Origin: an uncultured Cohaesibacter sp.
Lineage (GTDB): Bacteria; Pseudomonadota; Alphaproteobacteria; Rhizobiales; Cohaesibacteraceae
Assembly: GCF_963676275.1 (NCBI RefSeq)
Contig: NZ_OY781091.1
Location: 1,838,775 to 1,902,774 of the forward strand
Direction of reading: 5' to 3'
Length of the DNA stretch: 64,000 nucleotides
The position numbers and the translations under genes were made by a program. Numbering within the stretch: the stretch's first letter is position 1; each line of letters begins with the position of its first letter. Positions 25,764-34,300 of the stretch are shown here, in pieces. Below the pieces are notes generated by a model. It was not told where the DNA came from. It saw only the letters and a program-made list of their open reading frames with translations, and searched no databases.

Positions 25764-26324
25764 ATGCCTGCGATCCTTTTGACAGCACCGGCCATCGAGC
25801 CGGTCAGCCTTTCCGAAATCAAGGCCTATCTGAAAATCGATCAGGACGCGGAAGACGATCTGCTGCGTGCCTTTATCAGTGCGGCCAGAGTTCATCTCGA
25901 ACATATAACCGGTTGTCACCTGATTACACAAAGCTGGCGGATTCTTCTGGAAGGTCCGTTGGGGGAGACATTCCGTCTGCCTTTGCAACCGGTATCCGAG
26001 CTGCTGGCGCTTCACATTCTCGAAGTCGACGGAACATCAACCGAGATTGATATTGCGGGACTTTCCATCTTCCAGACCGGCAATCCGGCCATCATTGCCA
26101 ATCTCGATGGTTTTCTCCTGTCCTACAGGCAACGCCTTCAGATCGATGTCGAAACCGGCTTTGGCCCCGCTGAGGAAGATGTTCCCGAGCCATTGCGGCT
26201 GGCCATGAAGATGATCGTGGCGGAATGGTATGAGCGGCGCCTTATCGCCGACCCAGCCCAGATCGCCACCCTGAACAAGGCCCTTCAGCCGATGATCGCT
26301 CCCTACAGATCGATCCATCTATAG
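25764..26324 (+). CDS. Head-tail connector/adaptor protein (GTA g6)
   Basis: A 186-residue protein of the phage connector family (HK97 gp6/phiE125 gp8 type). The opening EPVSLSEIKAYLKIDQDAED and LLRAFISAARVHLEHITG are the typical helical core, and RLAMKMIVAEWYERR the C-terminal helix. It forms the ring under the portal. The ATG at 25764 was chosen over 25731 because the family begins near PAILLTAPA. Confidence 0.88.
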   Translation: MPAILLTAPAIEPVSLSEIKAYLKIDQDAEDDLLRAFISAARVHLEHITGCHLITQSWRILLEGPLGETFRLPLQPVSELLALHILEVDGTSTEIDIAGLSIFQTGNPAIIANLDGFLLSYRQRLQIDVETGFGPAEEDVPEPLRLAMKMIVAEWYERRLIADPAQIATLNKALQPMIAPYRSIHL

Positions 26325-26374
26325 ATCGTCTCAAAGGAAACGATCCTGTCATTTCCAAACCAGAGGAGGGTTCC

Positions 26375-26734
26375 TTGACACAATCAGGGCTCGACCCCTT
26401 TCAATTCGATCCGGCAGGCTTGCGCCACCAGATAGCCTTGCTTGTGCCGGTTCTTGACGATGAAGCCCCCTGGCTGGGCGCTACAGATTTCGAAATACTG
26501 GCCGAGGTCTGGGCTGGTGTGGTGGCGAGCGATGCCAGCAACCGCTCTGAAGCAGAACAAAGCGCCAATAGCCAGTTGCTGCGGTTCGTCATTCGCCATC
26601 GCGATGATCTCGAGCAGGTTACTGCGCTGAGTTTCAAGGGAGCGACATATGACTGCCTGAGACATTGGGATCCCGATTGCACGGAACGATGGCTGATGGT
26701 CGAAGCGCGCACCAAATTGGGAGCCTCGGCATGA
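26375..26734 (+). CDS. Head-tail stopper/adaptor (GTA g7-like)
   Basis: A 119-residue protein starting with TTG at 26375 after an AGGAGGG ribosome site. Motifs FDPAGLRHQIALLVPV and EVWAGVVASDASNRSEAEQS are those of phage head-tail adaptor (stopper) proteins, which close the portal channel. It overlaps the next small gene by four bases. Confidence 0.82.
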   Translation: MTQSGLDPFQFDPAGLRHQIALLVPVLDDEAPWLGATDFEILAEVWAGVVASDASNRSEAEQSANSQLLRFVIRHRDDLEQVTALSFKGATYDCLRHWDPDCTERWLMVEARTKLGASA

Positions 26735-26988
26735 GCAATCGCCTCCAAGCGCTGGCCAAGCGCATTCTTTCGGCTCGTCTGGATCAATATGCCGAAACAC
26801 TCGCCAAAACAGCTTCTGCTCAGGGAGTGAACTTGACCGTTACCTCCGGGCTTTCCGGTAATACTGGCAGCCTTCATCTCTCCGGCGAGGGGCTCATACG
26901 AGCGCATTATGGCGATCAGACAACCGCGCCATCCGCAATCGTCGCCAGACTTCTGCAGGATTTGGCTCAAGAGAGGAAGAGAGCATGA
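26731..26988 (+). CDS. Small basic protein between g7 and g8
   Basis: An 85-residue protein starting at the ATG that overlaps the g7 stop (ATGA) and itself overlapping g8 by four bases. It begins NRLQALAKRILSARLDQYAE and has a C-terminal basic tail; the length and position suggest an HK97 gp10-like joining protein fragment, but I cannot confirm a family. Tight overlap on both sides shows it is a real GTA gene. Confidence 0.65.
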   Translation: MSNRLQALAKRILSARLDQYAETLAKTASAQGVNLTVTSGLSGNTGSLHLSGEGLIRAHYGDQTTAPSAIVARLLQDLAQERKRA

Positions 26989-27401
26989 CGGAATTGGCAT
27001 CAAGAGCTCTTGAACAGTCTCTGCTGGATTATCTCAAGAGCGATGCGACCCTGATCGCGCTGCTTGGCGGGCTCAGACTCTATGACGAACCTAGCAGAAA
27101 TGCACGCTTCCCCTATCTGACTGTGATCACCAGCTATTCACGCGACTGGAGTACCGGGACCGAGGTGGGAGAGGAGCATCGCATCATCATCACCGCATGG
27201 ACTGCTTCTGAGGACAAGGCCCGGCAACAGAGCATCTTTGCCCGTCTTCAGGAACTGCTCACCGATCCGGCTCTCGTTCTGGCGGACCATATTCTGGTCA
27301 ATCTGCAAACTGAGCGGATCGAATTGCGCCCTGATCGCAAGAACCATCTGCTGCAAGGTGTCATGCAGATAAGGGCTGTTACCGAAGTACAAACCAGCTG
27401 A
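26985..27401 (+). CDS. Tail terminator, DUF3168 family (GTA g8)
   Basis: A 138-residue protein with the DUF3168 pattern: SRALEQSLLDYLKSDATLIA, LRLYDEPSRNARFPYLTV and EHRIIITAWTASEDKARQQS. It caps the tail tube and joins it to the head. Start overlaps the preceding gene. Confidence 0.88.
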   Translation: MTELASRALEQSLLDYLKSDATLIALLGGLRLYDEPSRNARFPYLTVITSYSRDWSTGTEVGEEHRIIITAWTASEDKARQQSIFARLQELLTDPALVLADHILVNLQTERIELRPDRKNHLLQGVMQIRAVTEVQTS

Positions 27402-27455
27402 AGCGGTGCGCAACAAGGCACGCCGATATCCTTTTGACTCCAAGGAGATAAATTC

Positions 27456-27869
27456 ATGACTGCACAGAAAGGCAAGGACCTTCTGCTCAAAGTACGCAAT
27501 ACAGATGACGACAGTTTTATCACGGTCGCAGGATTGCGTGCCCGTTCGCTCTCTTTCAATGCCGAGAGCGTCGATATCAGCCATGCCGAATCCGACGGCC
27601 GCTGGCGCGAACTGCTGGAAGGGGCTGGCAGCCGCCGCGCCAGTCTTTCGGGCAGTGGTCTGTTCAAGGATGGTGAGAGTGACGAGCGTATCCGGGCTCT
27701 CTTTTTTGACGGAACCATTGCGAGCTGGCAGATCGTCATACCCAATTTCGGCACGTTGGAGGGACGCTTCCAGATAACGGCGCTGGAATATTCCGGTCAG
27801 CATGACAATGAGCTGTCATTTGAGATGGCTCTGGAATCCGCCGGTATTCTGACCTTCACCGCATCCTGA
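27456..27869 (+). CDS. Major tail tube protein (GTA g9, TP901-1-like)
   Basis: A 137-residue protein: QKGKDLLLKVRNTDDDSFIT, SVDISHAESDGRWRELLEGA and ALEYSGQHDNELSFEMALES are the classic phage major tail protein motifs of the TP901-1 family. It polymerises into the GTA tail tube. An AAGGAGAT ribosome site lies 8 bases before the ATG, in keeping with high expression. Confidence 0.93.
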   Translation: MTAQKGKDLLLKVRNTDDDSFITVAGLRARSLSFNAESVDISHAESDGRWRELLEGAGSRRASLSGSGLFKDGESDERIRALFFDGTIASWQIVIPNFGTLEGRFQITALEYSGQHDNELSFEMALESAGILTFTAS

Positions 27870-27882
27870 GGGAGCATGGGCA

Positions 27883-28269
27883 ATGGCGAATAAAAGACGG
27901 GGCGAGATATCGATTTGCCTGAATGACAGGCCCTACAGGCTTTGTCTGACCCTTGCGGCTCTTGCTGAACTTGAAGACAGCATGGAGCTTGATGATATCG
28001 GAGCGCTCGCCGGGCGCTTCTCTGACGGCAAGGTCAGAAGCAAGGATCTCGTAAAAATTCTGGGAACTGCGCTGAGAGCTGGCGGCGCGGATATTTCCGA
28101 TCAGGAAGCGGCTGCCATGCGATGCAAGGGTGGGGCAGTGGCGCTCACGCATGCACTCGTTGAATTGCTGCGCGAAACATTCAACCCCGAAGAACCGGAA
28201 GCGGATGCCTCGTCAACCAGACAGGCGGCAACGCCAGAGCAGGATACTGCTACGGCAAACCCCATTTAG
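27883..28269 (+). CDS. GTA g10 tail assembly protein
   Basis: A 128-residue GTA-family protein with LNDRPYRLCLTLAALAELED and VKILGTALRAGGADISDQEA, the gene transfer agent g10 signature; it is the upstream partner of the g10.1 chaperone, like gpG in lambda. The last 25 residues are low-complexity acidic. Its stop codon sits at the foot of a terminator-like hairpin. Confidence 0.9.
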   Translation: MANKRRGEISICLNDRPYRLCLTLAALAELEDSMELDDIGALAGRFSDGKVRSKDLVKILGTALRAGGADISDQEAAAMRCKGGAVALTHALVELLRETFNPEEPEADASSTRQAATPEQDTATANPI

Positions 28270-28300
28270 GCCGATCTGCTGATAGCGGATCGGCCTTTTT
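28268..28300 (+). terminator. Terminator-like hairpin between g10 and g10.1
   Basis: Stem aggccgatc (28268-28276) / gatcggcct (28288-28296) with inner gct/agc pairing and a short loop, then TTTTT. The g10 stop overlaps its left foot and the TTG start of g10.1 begins in the T run, so transcription termination, translation and start-site use are physically linked here. Confidence 0.75.
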
Positions 28301-28568
28301 GCAGAAACGGTTTCCCTGGCATCTGCTGTTCGCGCTGACGAGCCAACGGCTCGGCTGGTCGCCGCAGACCATTTGGGCTGCAACCCCCAAGGAAATTGTC
28401 ATGGCATTGTTTTTGCCCATTGCGCGAGAGCCGAAAATGAACCGCAAGGATTTTGATCTTCTTTGTGAAGCATTTCCGGATCTCAAAGCTCCGCATGGCC
28501 ATCGCGTCATTGGCACGACTTTTGTGCCTGCAAAGCAAATCAAATTGGAAAGGGAAAGACATGGCTGA
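28299..28568 (+). CDS. Phage tail assembly chaperone (GTA g10.1, TIGR02216-like)
   Basis: An 89-residue protein matching the GTA-type tail chaperone: FPWHLLFALTSQRLGWSP followed by TIWAATPKEIVMALF. The only start compatible with the motif is a TTG at 28299, inside the T run of the preceding hairpin; no independent ribosome site is visible, which suggests reinitiation after g10 (29 bases upstream). The C-terminal 45 residues (MNRKDFDLLCEAFPDLKAPH) extend beyond the usual domain. It overlaps g11 by eight bases. Confidence 0.78.
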   Translation: MQKRFPWHLLFALTSQRLGWSPQTIWAATPKEIVMALFLPIAREPKMNRKDFDLLCEAFPDLKAPHGHRVIGTTFVPAKQIKLERERHG

Positions 28569-29163
28569 TGAAGTCGTAGAGACGGCGGTGGTCAAGGTGG
28601 AAGCGGACATGAAGGCTTTCACAAAGGATCTGTCAGCCGCAAGCAAACAGGCCGAACGCCTAGGTGACAAGGTGTCCGACGCTTTCGAGGATGCGATCTT
28701 GGGTGGCAAGAGCCTTGAAGATATTTTCAGCAATCTGGCTCTGGATCTGAGCAAGAATGCGTTGTCTTCCGGGCTGGAACCGCTCAAGAGCCTTTTGTCG
28801 GGGTCGGTTTCCAGTCTCGCTTCAGGATTGTTTTCGTCGCTGGCATCTTCAAGTAGCTCTGGCCTCTCGTCATTGCTGAGCGGATTGACCCCTTTTGCCA
28901 AGGGTGGCGTGGTTTCTTCTCCCTCTCTTTTCTCCACCGGATCCGGAACCGGATTGATGGGAGAAGCGGGGGCAGAGGCGATTTTGCCACTGCAGCGCGG
29001 ATCGGATGGCAGTCTGGGGGTATCGATGCCCGGAGCGACGGGGCAACCGGTCAGCATCGTAATGAATGTGAGCACCCCGGACGCAAAATCCTTTTCGAAA
29101 TCGGAAAACCAGATTGCCACCAAACTTGCTCGCGCAGTCGGGCGGGGGCGTCGCGGGCTCTGA
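28561..29163 (+). CDS. Short tail tape-measure protein (GTA g11)
   Basis: A 200-residue protein from the ATG at 28561 that overlaps the g10.1 stop. It contains VKVEADMKAFTKDLSAASKQ, FEDAILGGKSLEDIFSNLAL, a hydrophobic serine/leucine-rich middle (about 70-115), and the conserved GGVVSSPSLF and GLMGEAGAEAILPLQRG motifs. Those motifs mark lambda-type tape measures; GTA versions are short, matching short tails. A strong terminator-like hairpin follows. Confidence 0.88.
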   Translation: MADEVVETAVVKVEADMKAFTKDLSAASKQAERLGDKVSDAFEDAILGGKSLEDIFSNLALDLSKNALSSGLEPLKSLLSGSVSSLASGLFSSLASSSSSGLSSLLSGLTPFAKGGVVSSPSLFSTGSGTGLMGEAGAEAILPLQRGSDGSLGVSMPGATGQPVSIVMNVSTPDAKSFSKSENQIATKLARAVGRGRRGL

Positions 29164-29252
29164 TGCTGATCGCAGCCATTGGGTGGGTGAAGGCCGTCTT
29201 AGTCAGTTGATCTGACTTCGCCTTTTGGCTCCGTGCAACGAAGAATGTGCAG

Positions 29253-29285
29253 AGCTGCATTTCCATGCCGAAATGCAGCTTTTTT
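29253..29285 (+). terminator. Intrinsic terminator after the GTA tape-measure gene
   Basis: Perfect 10-bp stem agctgcattt (29253-29262) / aaatgcagct (29271-29280) with an 8-nt loop and six T. It lies between g11 and g12. Confidence 0.88.
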
Positions 29286-29309
29286 CAAATGAATAATCAG
29301 GACAAGTCA

Positions 29310-29936
29310 ATGAATGGATTCCATGAAATACGTTTTCCGCTCGATGTTGGCTTTGGGGCAACCGGAGGCCCCGAAAGACGCACGGACATCGTGACGCTGG
29401 CTTCTGGATTTGAAGAGCGTAACGCCCGCTGGTCGGATTCACGACGCAGTTATGATGCCGGGCTCGGTGTCCGCTCATTTGCTGATTTGCAAAGGGTGCT
29501 GCGTTTCTTCGAAGAACGACGGGGACGCCTTTACGGCTTTCGCTTTCGCGATCCCTTCGATCATGCCTCCTGCAACACCGGAAGCAAAATAGTAGCGACA
29601 GACCAGCTTATTGGCACGGGGGATGGTGAAACAACGGTCTTCGCTCTGAAGAAAACCTATGGTGACGACTTTGCTCCCTACAGCCGCGCGATTGTCAAAC
29701 CCGTTGAGGAGACGGTGATACTCGCTCTGGATGGCGAAGAGACAACAAGCTTCCAAATGGATTGGTCAACAGGGCAAGTGACCTTTGACGAGGCTCCCGA
29801 TGCGGGAACGAGCATCACCGCCGGTTTCCAGTTTGACGTGCCGGTACGCTTTGATACCGACAAGCTGGAATTCTCGATCAGCGCATTTGAAGCCGGAGAC
29901 TTGCCATCCATTCCATTGGTGGAGATCAGACTGTGA
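29310..29936 (+). CDS. Distal tail protein, DUF2460 family (GTA g12)
   Basis: A 208-residue protein from the ATG at 29310: NGFHEIRFPLDVGFGATGGP, WSDSRRSYDAGLGVRSFADL and FFEERRGRLYGFRFRDPFDH are the DUF2460/TIGR02217 signature of the GTA distal tail ring. It overlaps g13 by four bases. Confidence 0.93.
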   Translation: MNGFHEIRFPLDVGFGATGGPERRTDIVTLASGFEERNARWSDSRRSYDAGLGVRSFADLQRVLRFFEERRGRLYGFRFRDPFDHASCNTGSKIVATDQLIGTGDGETTVFALKKTYGDDFAPYSRAIVKPVEETVILALDGEETTSFQMDWSTGQVTFDEAPDAGTSITAGFQFDVPVRFDTDKLEFSISAFEAGDLPSIPLVEIRL

Positions 29937-30826
29937 GAACACTTTCCGATGCATTTGCTACCCATCTGGCGCAAGGAGTGACAACGCTTGCCACCTGCTG
30001 GATCTTGAAACGCGCCGATGGTGTGAGTTTTGGTTTCACCGATCATGACCGTGCAATTGACCTTAACGGTGTGAGCTGTGAACCAAATACCGGCTTTACC
30101 GGATCAGAAATCCGCCAGAGTGACAGCTTTGCCAGCGATGATCAGGATATTTCGGGCGTCCTTGCTTCGGACCGTATCAAGGAAACGGACCTGACAAGCG
30201 GGCGATATGATGCCGCGACCATTGAAACCTGGTGTGTCAATTGGCAAGACCCGGACCAGTCGCTGCTGTTGCGCACGGGCTATTTGGGGGAAATCAAACG
30301 TGACAAGCAGAATTTTCAGGCCGAAATCCGTTCTCTGTCCATCGACATGGAGCAGGATCAGGGACGGGTTTACCAATATCGTTGTGATGCCAATCTGGGC
30401 GACAGTCGCTGCGGACTGGATCTGGAGACCGCAGGCCTGACCTGTGAAGGATCTGTGAGCGCCATAAAATCGAAGAATTGGCTCGCAGTCTCCTTGACCA
30501 GCCGACCGGAAGCGGGCCGATTGGCTATGGGGCGGCTGGAAATGACGAGTGGGGCAGCCGAAGGAATGGCCTTCGATATTCTGTCCCATCAGTCATTGAG
30601 CCAGACAGACGAAATCGAACTGTGGCTGCCCTTGCATGAGGAAATTGCTGAAGGAGACGCAGTCAAGGTTTCGGTTGGTTGCGACAAGTGCTTTTCAACC
30701 TGCCGCAAGATTTTTGCCAATCAGCTGAACTTTCGTGGCTTCCCCCATATGCCGGGCAATGACTTTCTGCTCACCTATCCCGAGCTTACGCAAAATTGCG
30801 ATGGCTCGGCGTTGTTCGAGGACTAG
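29933..30826 (+). CDS. Tail hub N-terminal part, DUF2163 family (GTA g13)
   Basis: A 297-residue protein starting at GTG 29933 overlapping the g12 stop (GTGA). Motifs TTLATCWILKRADGVSFGFT, CDANLGDSRCGLDLE and CDKCFSTCRKIFANQLNFRG, the last with a cysteine cluster (about residues 248-255) that in the Rhodobacter GTA structure can bind an Fe-S cluster (recalled). It is the hub base of the tail tip. Confidence 0.92.
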   Translation: MRTLSDAFATHLAQGVTTLATCWILKRADGVSFGFTDHDRAIDLNGVSCEPNTGFTGSEIRQSDSFASDDQDISGVLASDRIKETDLTSGRYDAATIETWCVNWQDPDQSLLLRTGYLGEIKRDKQNFQAEIRSLSIDMEQDQGRVYQYRCDANLGDSRCGLDLETAGLTCEGSVSAIKSKNWLAVSLTSRPEAGRLAMGRLEMTSGAAEGMAFDILSHQSLSQTDEIELWLPLHEEIAEGDAVKVSVGCDKCFSTCRKIFANQLNFRGFPHMPGNDFLLTYPELTQNCDGSALFED

Positions 30827-30829
30827 GGC

Positions 30830-31297
30830 ATGGATATTGCACACAAAAAAGTTGTTTCCAGCGAAATGATAATCTCTGAGGCCCTTGGTTGGATCGGAAC
30901 GCCTTATAAGCATCAGGCCTGTTGCAAAGGCGTCGGATGCGATTGTCTGGGCCTGATCCGCGGTGTTTACAGCGCCTTCTGGCCCGAGCCAGAACAGCCT
31001 CCATCCTATAATCCGGATTGGGCTGACGCTAATGGGCAGGAAAATCTGGTTGATGCGGCAATGCGTCACCTTCTGCCCGTTGATCTGAAGGATCGCCAGC
31101 CTGCCAACATACTTCTGTTTCGCTATAAAAGAGGCTTTCCTGCCAAGCATGCCGGCATCCTGATTGATGATGCCCGCTTTTTGCACGCTCAGGCGGGAGG
31201 GACGGCAAGTCTGGTTTTCCTCAGCCCTTGGTGGCTGCGGCATCTCTCCCATGTTTTCGCCTTTCCATCACTTCCCCGCATAGTATCAACGGAATAA
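30830..31297 (+). CDS. NlpC/P60-type tail peptidase (GTA g14)
   Basis: A 155-residue cysteine peptidase of the GTA NlpC/P60 family (TIGR02219). The catalytic Cys is C39 in GCDCLGLIRGVY and the catalytic His H107 in KHAGILIDD. It is carried in the tail tip and is thought to open peptidoglycan during DNA entry. Spacing to g13 is three bases. Confidence 0.93.
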   Translation: MDIAHKKVVSSEMIISEALGWIGTPYKHQACCKGVGCDCLGLIRGVYSAFWPEPEQPPSYNPDWADANGQENLVDAAMRHLLPVDLKDRQPANILLFRYKRGFPAKHAGILIDDARFLHAQAGGTASLVFLSPWWLRHLSHVFAFPSLPRIVSTE

Positions 31298-31304
31298 TAA
31301 ACCC

Positions 31305-34300
31305 ATGACTACACTTGTCTTGAAAACAGCTGGCAGCGTCATCGGCGGGGCGTTGTTCGGGCCGTTGGGGGCCGCAGTCGGTGGCGCACTTGGTGCTGTC
31401 GGTGGCTACTATGTCGATCAGCAGCTGTTTGGCAGCTCCCAATCTGTCGAGGGCTCCAGCCTTTCCGATCTGACAGTTCAAACCTCAACCGAAGGCACCG
31501 CCATTCCACGCCTCTATGGGCGCGCGCGCCTGACCGGGCAGGTTATCTGGTCGACCAATCTGGTGGAGGAAGTTACCACGCGCAAACAGCGCACAGGGGC
31601 TTCAAAAGGTGGATCAGGCTCATCAACCACGACAACGACTTATAGCTATTTTGCCAATTTTGCGGTTGGGCTGTGTGAAGGCGAAATCGCTTATATCGGT
31701 CGCGTCTGGGCCAATGGCTCGATCCTCGACATGGAGGACATCACCTATCGGGTTTATTGCGGAACGGAGGATCAAACACCCGATAGCTTGATCGAGGCCA
31801 AGCAGGGCACAGGCAAAGCACCAGCCTATCGTGGTCTGGCCTATGTGGTTTTTGAAGATCTGCCGCTTGAGGATTTTGGTAACCGGATTCCGCAATTGTC
31901 CTTTGAAGTGGTGCGCCCGATCGGGCGCCTGGAAAAGCAGATCCAATCAGTCGTCATGATCCCCGGAGCAACGGAATTCGGCTATGATAGCACCGAGATT
32001 TCACGCAAGGACAGCGAAGGAGAGTGGAGTTCGGAAAACAGGCACTCCTATGAGTCGGGAACCGATTTTGAAGTCTCGCTGGATCACCTTATCTCATTGT
32101 GCCCGAATTTGAGCACGATTGCGCTCGTTGTCTCATGGTTCGGCTCAGACCTGCGCGCCGGTGAATGCTCCATTCGTCCCAAGACTGACAATAGCGAAAA
32201 GGTGACGACCGGGGATAGCTGGGCCGTGGCAGGACTGGCGCGGTCTGAGGCGCAGTGCGTCACTTTGCTGGACGGACGGGCGTCATATGGAGGCACCCCC
32301 TCGGACGCTTCTGTTCTCAGGGCCATTGCAGCCATACGGGAGCGGGGGCTGAAGGTGGTCCTTTATCCATTCATCATGATGGATATCGCATCCGGCAATG
32401 CCTTGCCTGATCCGTATGGAGAAGAAGAGCAGGCCGCTTTCCCATGGCGCGGGCGGATCACCTGTTATCCGGGGCCAGATGAAGAGGATACTGCGGATCT
32501 GTCCTCTGACGCCGCCTCTCAGGTGAACAGTTTCTACACCGGAGGGGACTGGAGTTATCGCCGTTTCATCATGCATTATGCGCAATTGGCAAGCGATGCT
32601 GGCGGGGTCGATGGCTTTCTTCTTGGATCTGAATTGCGCGGCATGACCTGTCTGCGCGATGCATCAGGTGACTATCCCTTTGTGACCTGTCTGCAAAGCC
32701 TCGCTTCAGAGGTCCGAGCGCTTGTTGGAGATGCAACAAAACTGACCTATGGGGCGGACTGGAGCGAATATTTCGGTCATCACCCGCAAGATGGTTCGGT
32801 GACTTTTCATCTCGATCCCCTGTGGTCAGACAGCAATATCGATGCAATCGGCATCGACAATTACATGCCGCAATCCGACTGGCGGGCTGGTGAGGATCAT
32901 CTCGATGCCAACCTTGCCGATACCGGCTTGGAAGCGGACTATCTTCAGGCCAATATCGCCGGAGGTGAGGGCTTTGACTGGTATTATGCTTCTGATGAGG
33001 ATCGGGACAGCCAGACAAGGACAGCCATAACCGATGGATTGGCAGGAAAACCCTGGGTTTTCCGCTATAAGGATCTGGTCAGTTGGTGGTCCAATGAGCA
33101 CTATAATCGCGATGTTTCAGGCGAAAGTGATACGCCGACAAGTTGGGAGCCATGTTCCAAACCCATCTGGTTTACCGAGATCGGTTGTCCCGCGGTGCAT
33201 TTGGGGCCTAATCAGCCGAATGTCTTTCCCGACGCCAAGTCATCGGAAAGCGCTTTACCATATCACTCCTCGGGAGCCCGCTGCGATGCGGCCCAGCGTG
33301 CCATGCTCACTGCCAGCCTCGACTATTGGCAAAGCGGTGATGAGAGCCTAAATCCGACATCGCCAATTTATGACGATAGAATGGTTGCCGACGATCAGAT
33401 CTACCTCTGGGCATGGGATGCAAGACCGTTTCCCGCATTTCCCCTATCCAGTGACATATGGTCGGATGGTGATGCCTGGCACACCGGACATTGGCTCAAT
33501 GGTCGTCTCGGAAATGCACCTCTGCAGGATATCGTGCGCACGGTGATGAGTGATTTCGGTCTTGATGCGCCACTATTCACGTCAGTTCCTGCGGTCATCG
33601 ATGGTTTTGTTATCGATCAGCGCACGTCGGTTCGTTCGGCCTTGGAAAGCCTTTGCGATGCATTCAATATCTCTTTTGTCGCAAGCCAGAACCGGTTGCT
33701 GTTCGAGTTGCAGGGACGCAGGACTGTCGCTGAAATCGAAGAAGGTCAACTGGTTGATGAAGAGGATGAAGCTCTGCTGAGCAAGCAACTCGATCCTTGG
33801 GAAGAAGAGCCTTCCAGCGTGACCTTCTCATTCAACGAGTTGTTTCAGGACTACCGCCAGTCGGTGGCCCGTTATGACCAGCCGAGCAGCCGCACCCGGC
33901 AGGAGAGTTCCAAATCGCTTTCGGTTATTTCTTCCGAACCCATCATGGTTGATGCCGCCAGAAACTGGCTGCGTCAACGCAATTACTCCCGTCATACGAT
34001 CAAGTTCAATCTCCCATTGTCAATGCTTTCACTTGAGGCGGGAGATCTGGTTACCTTGCAGGAAGGAGAATATGACAAAAGCTACCGCATTGATGAAATC
34101 GAAGATGGAACAATGCGAGAGGTCTCGGCGAGCCTTATAGCTCCGCGCAATAGCGCGCCATTGGCACAAACAACCCGATTGGTGAAATCTGCATTGCCGC
34201 AGGTTGTGAGGCCCGTTTGCTTCGCTATGGATTTGCCATTGATCCCAAGTAAATCCGAATATCCTCACGCCCCTTATCTGGCGAGCTATTCTTCGCCATG

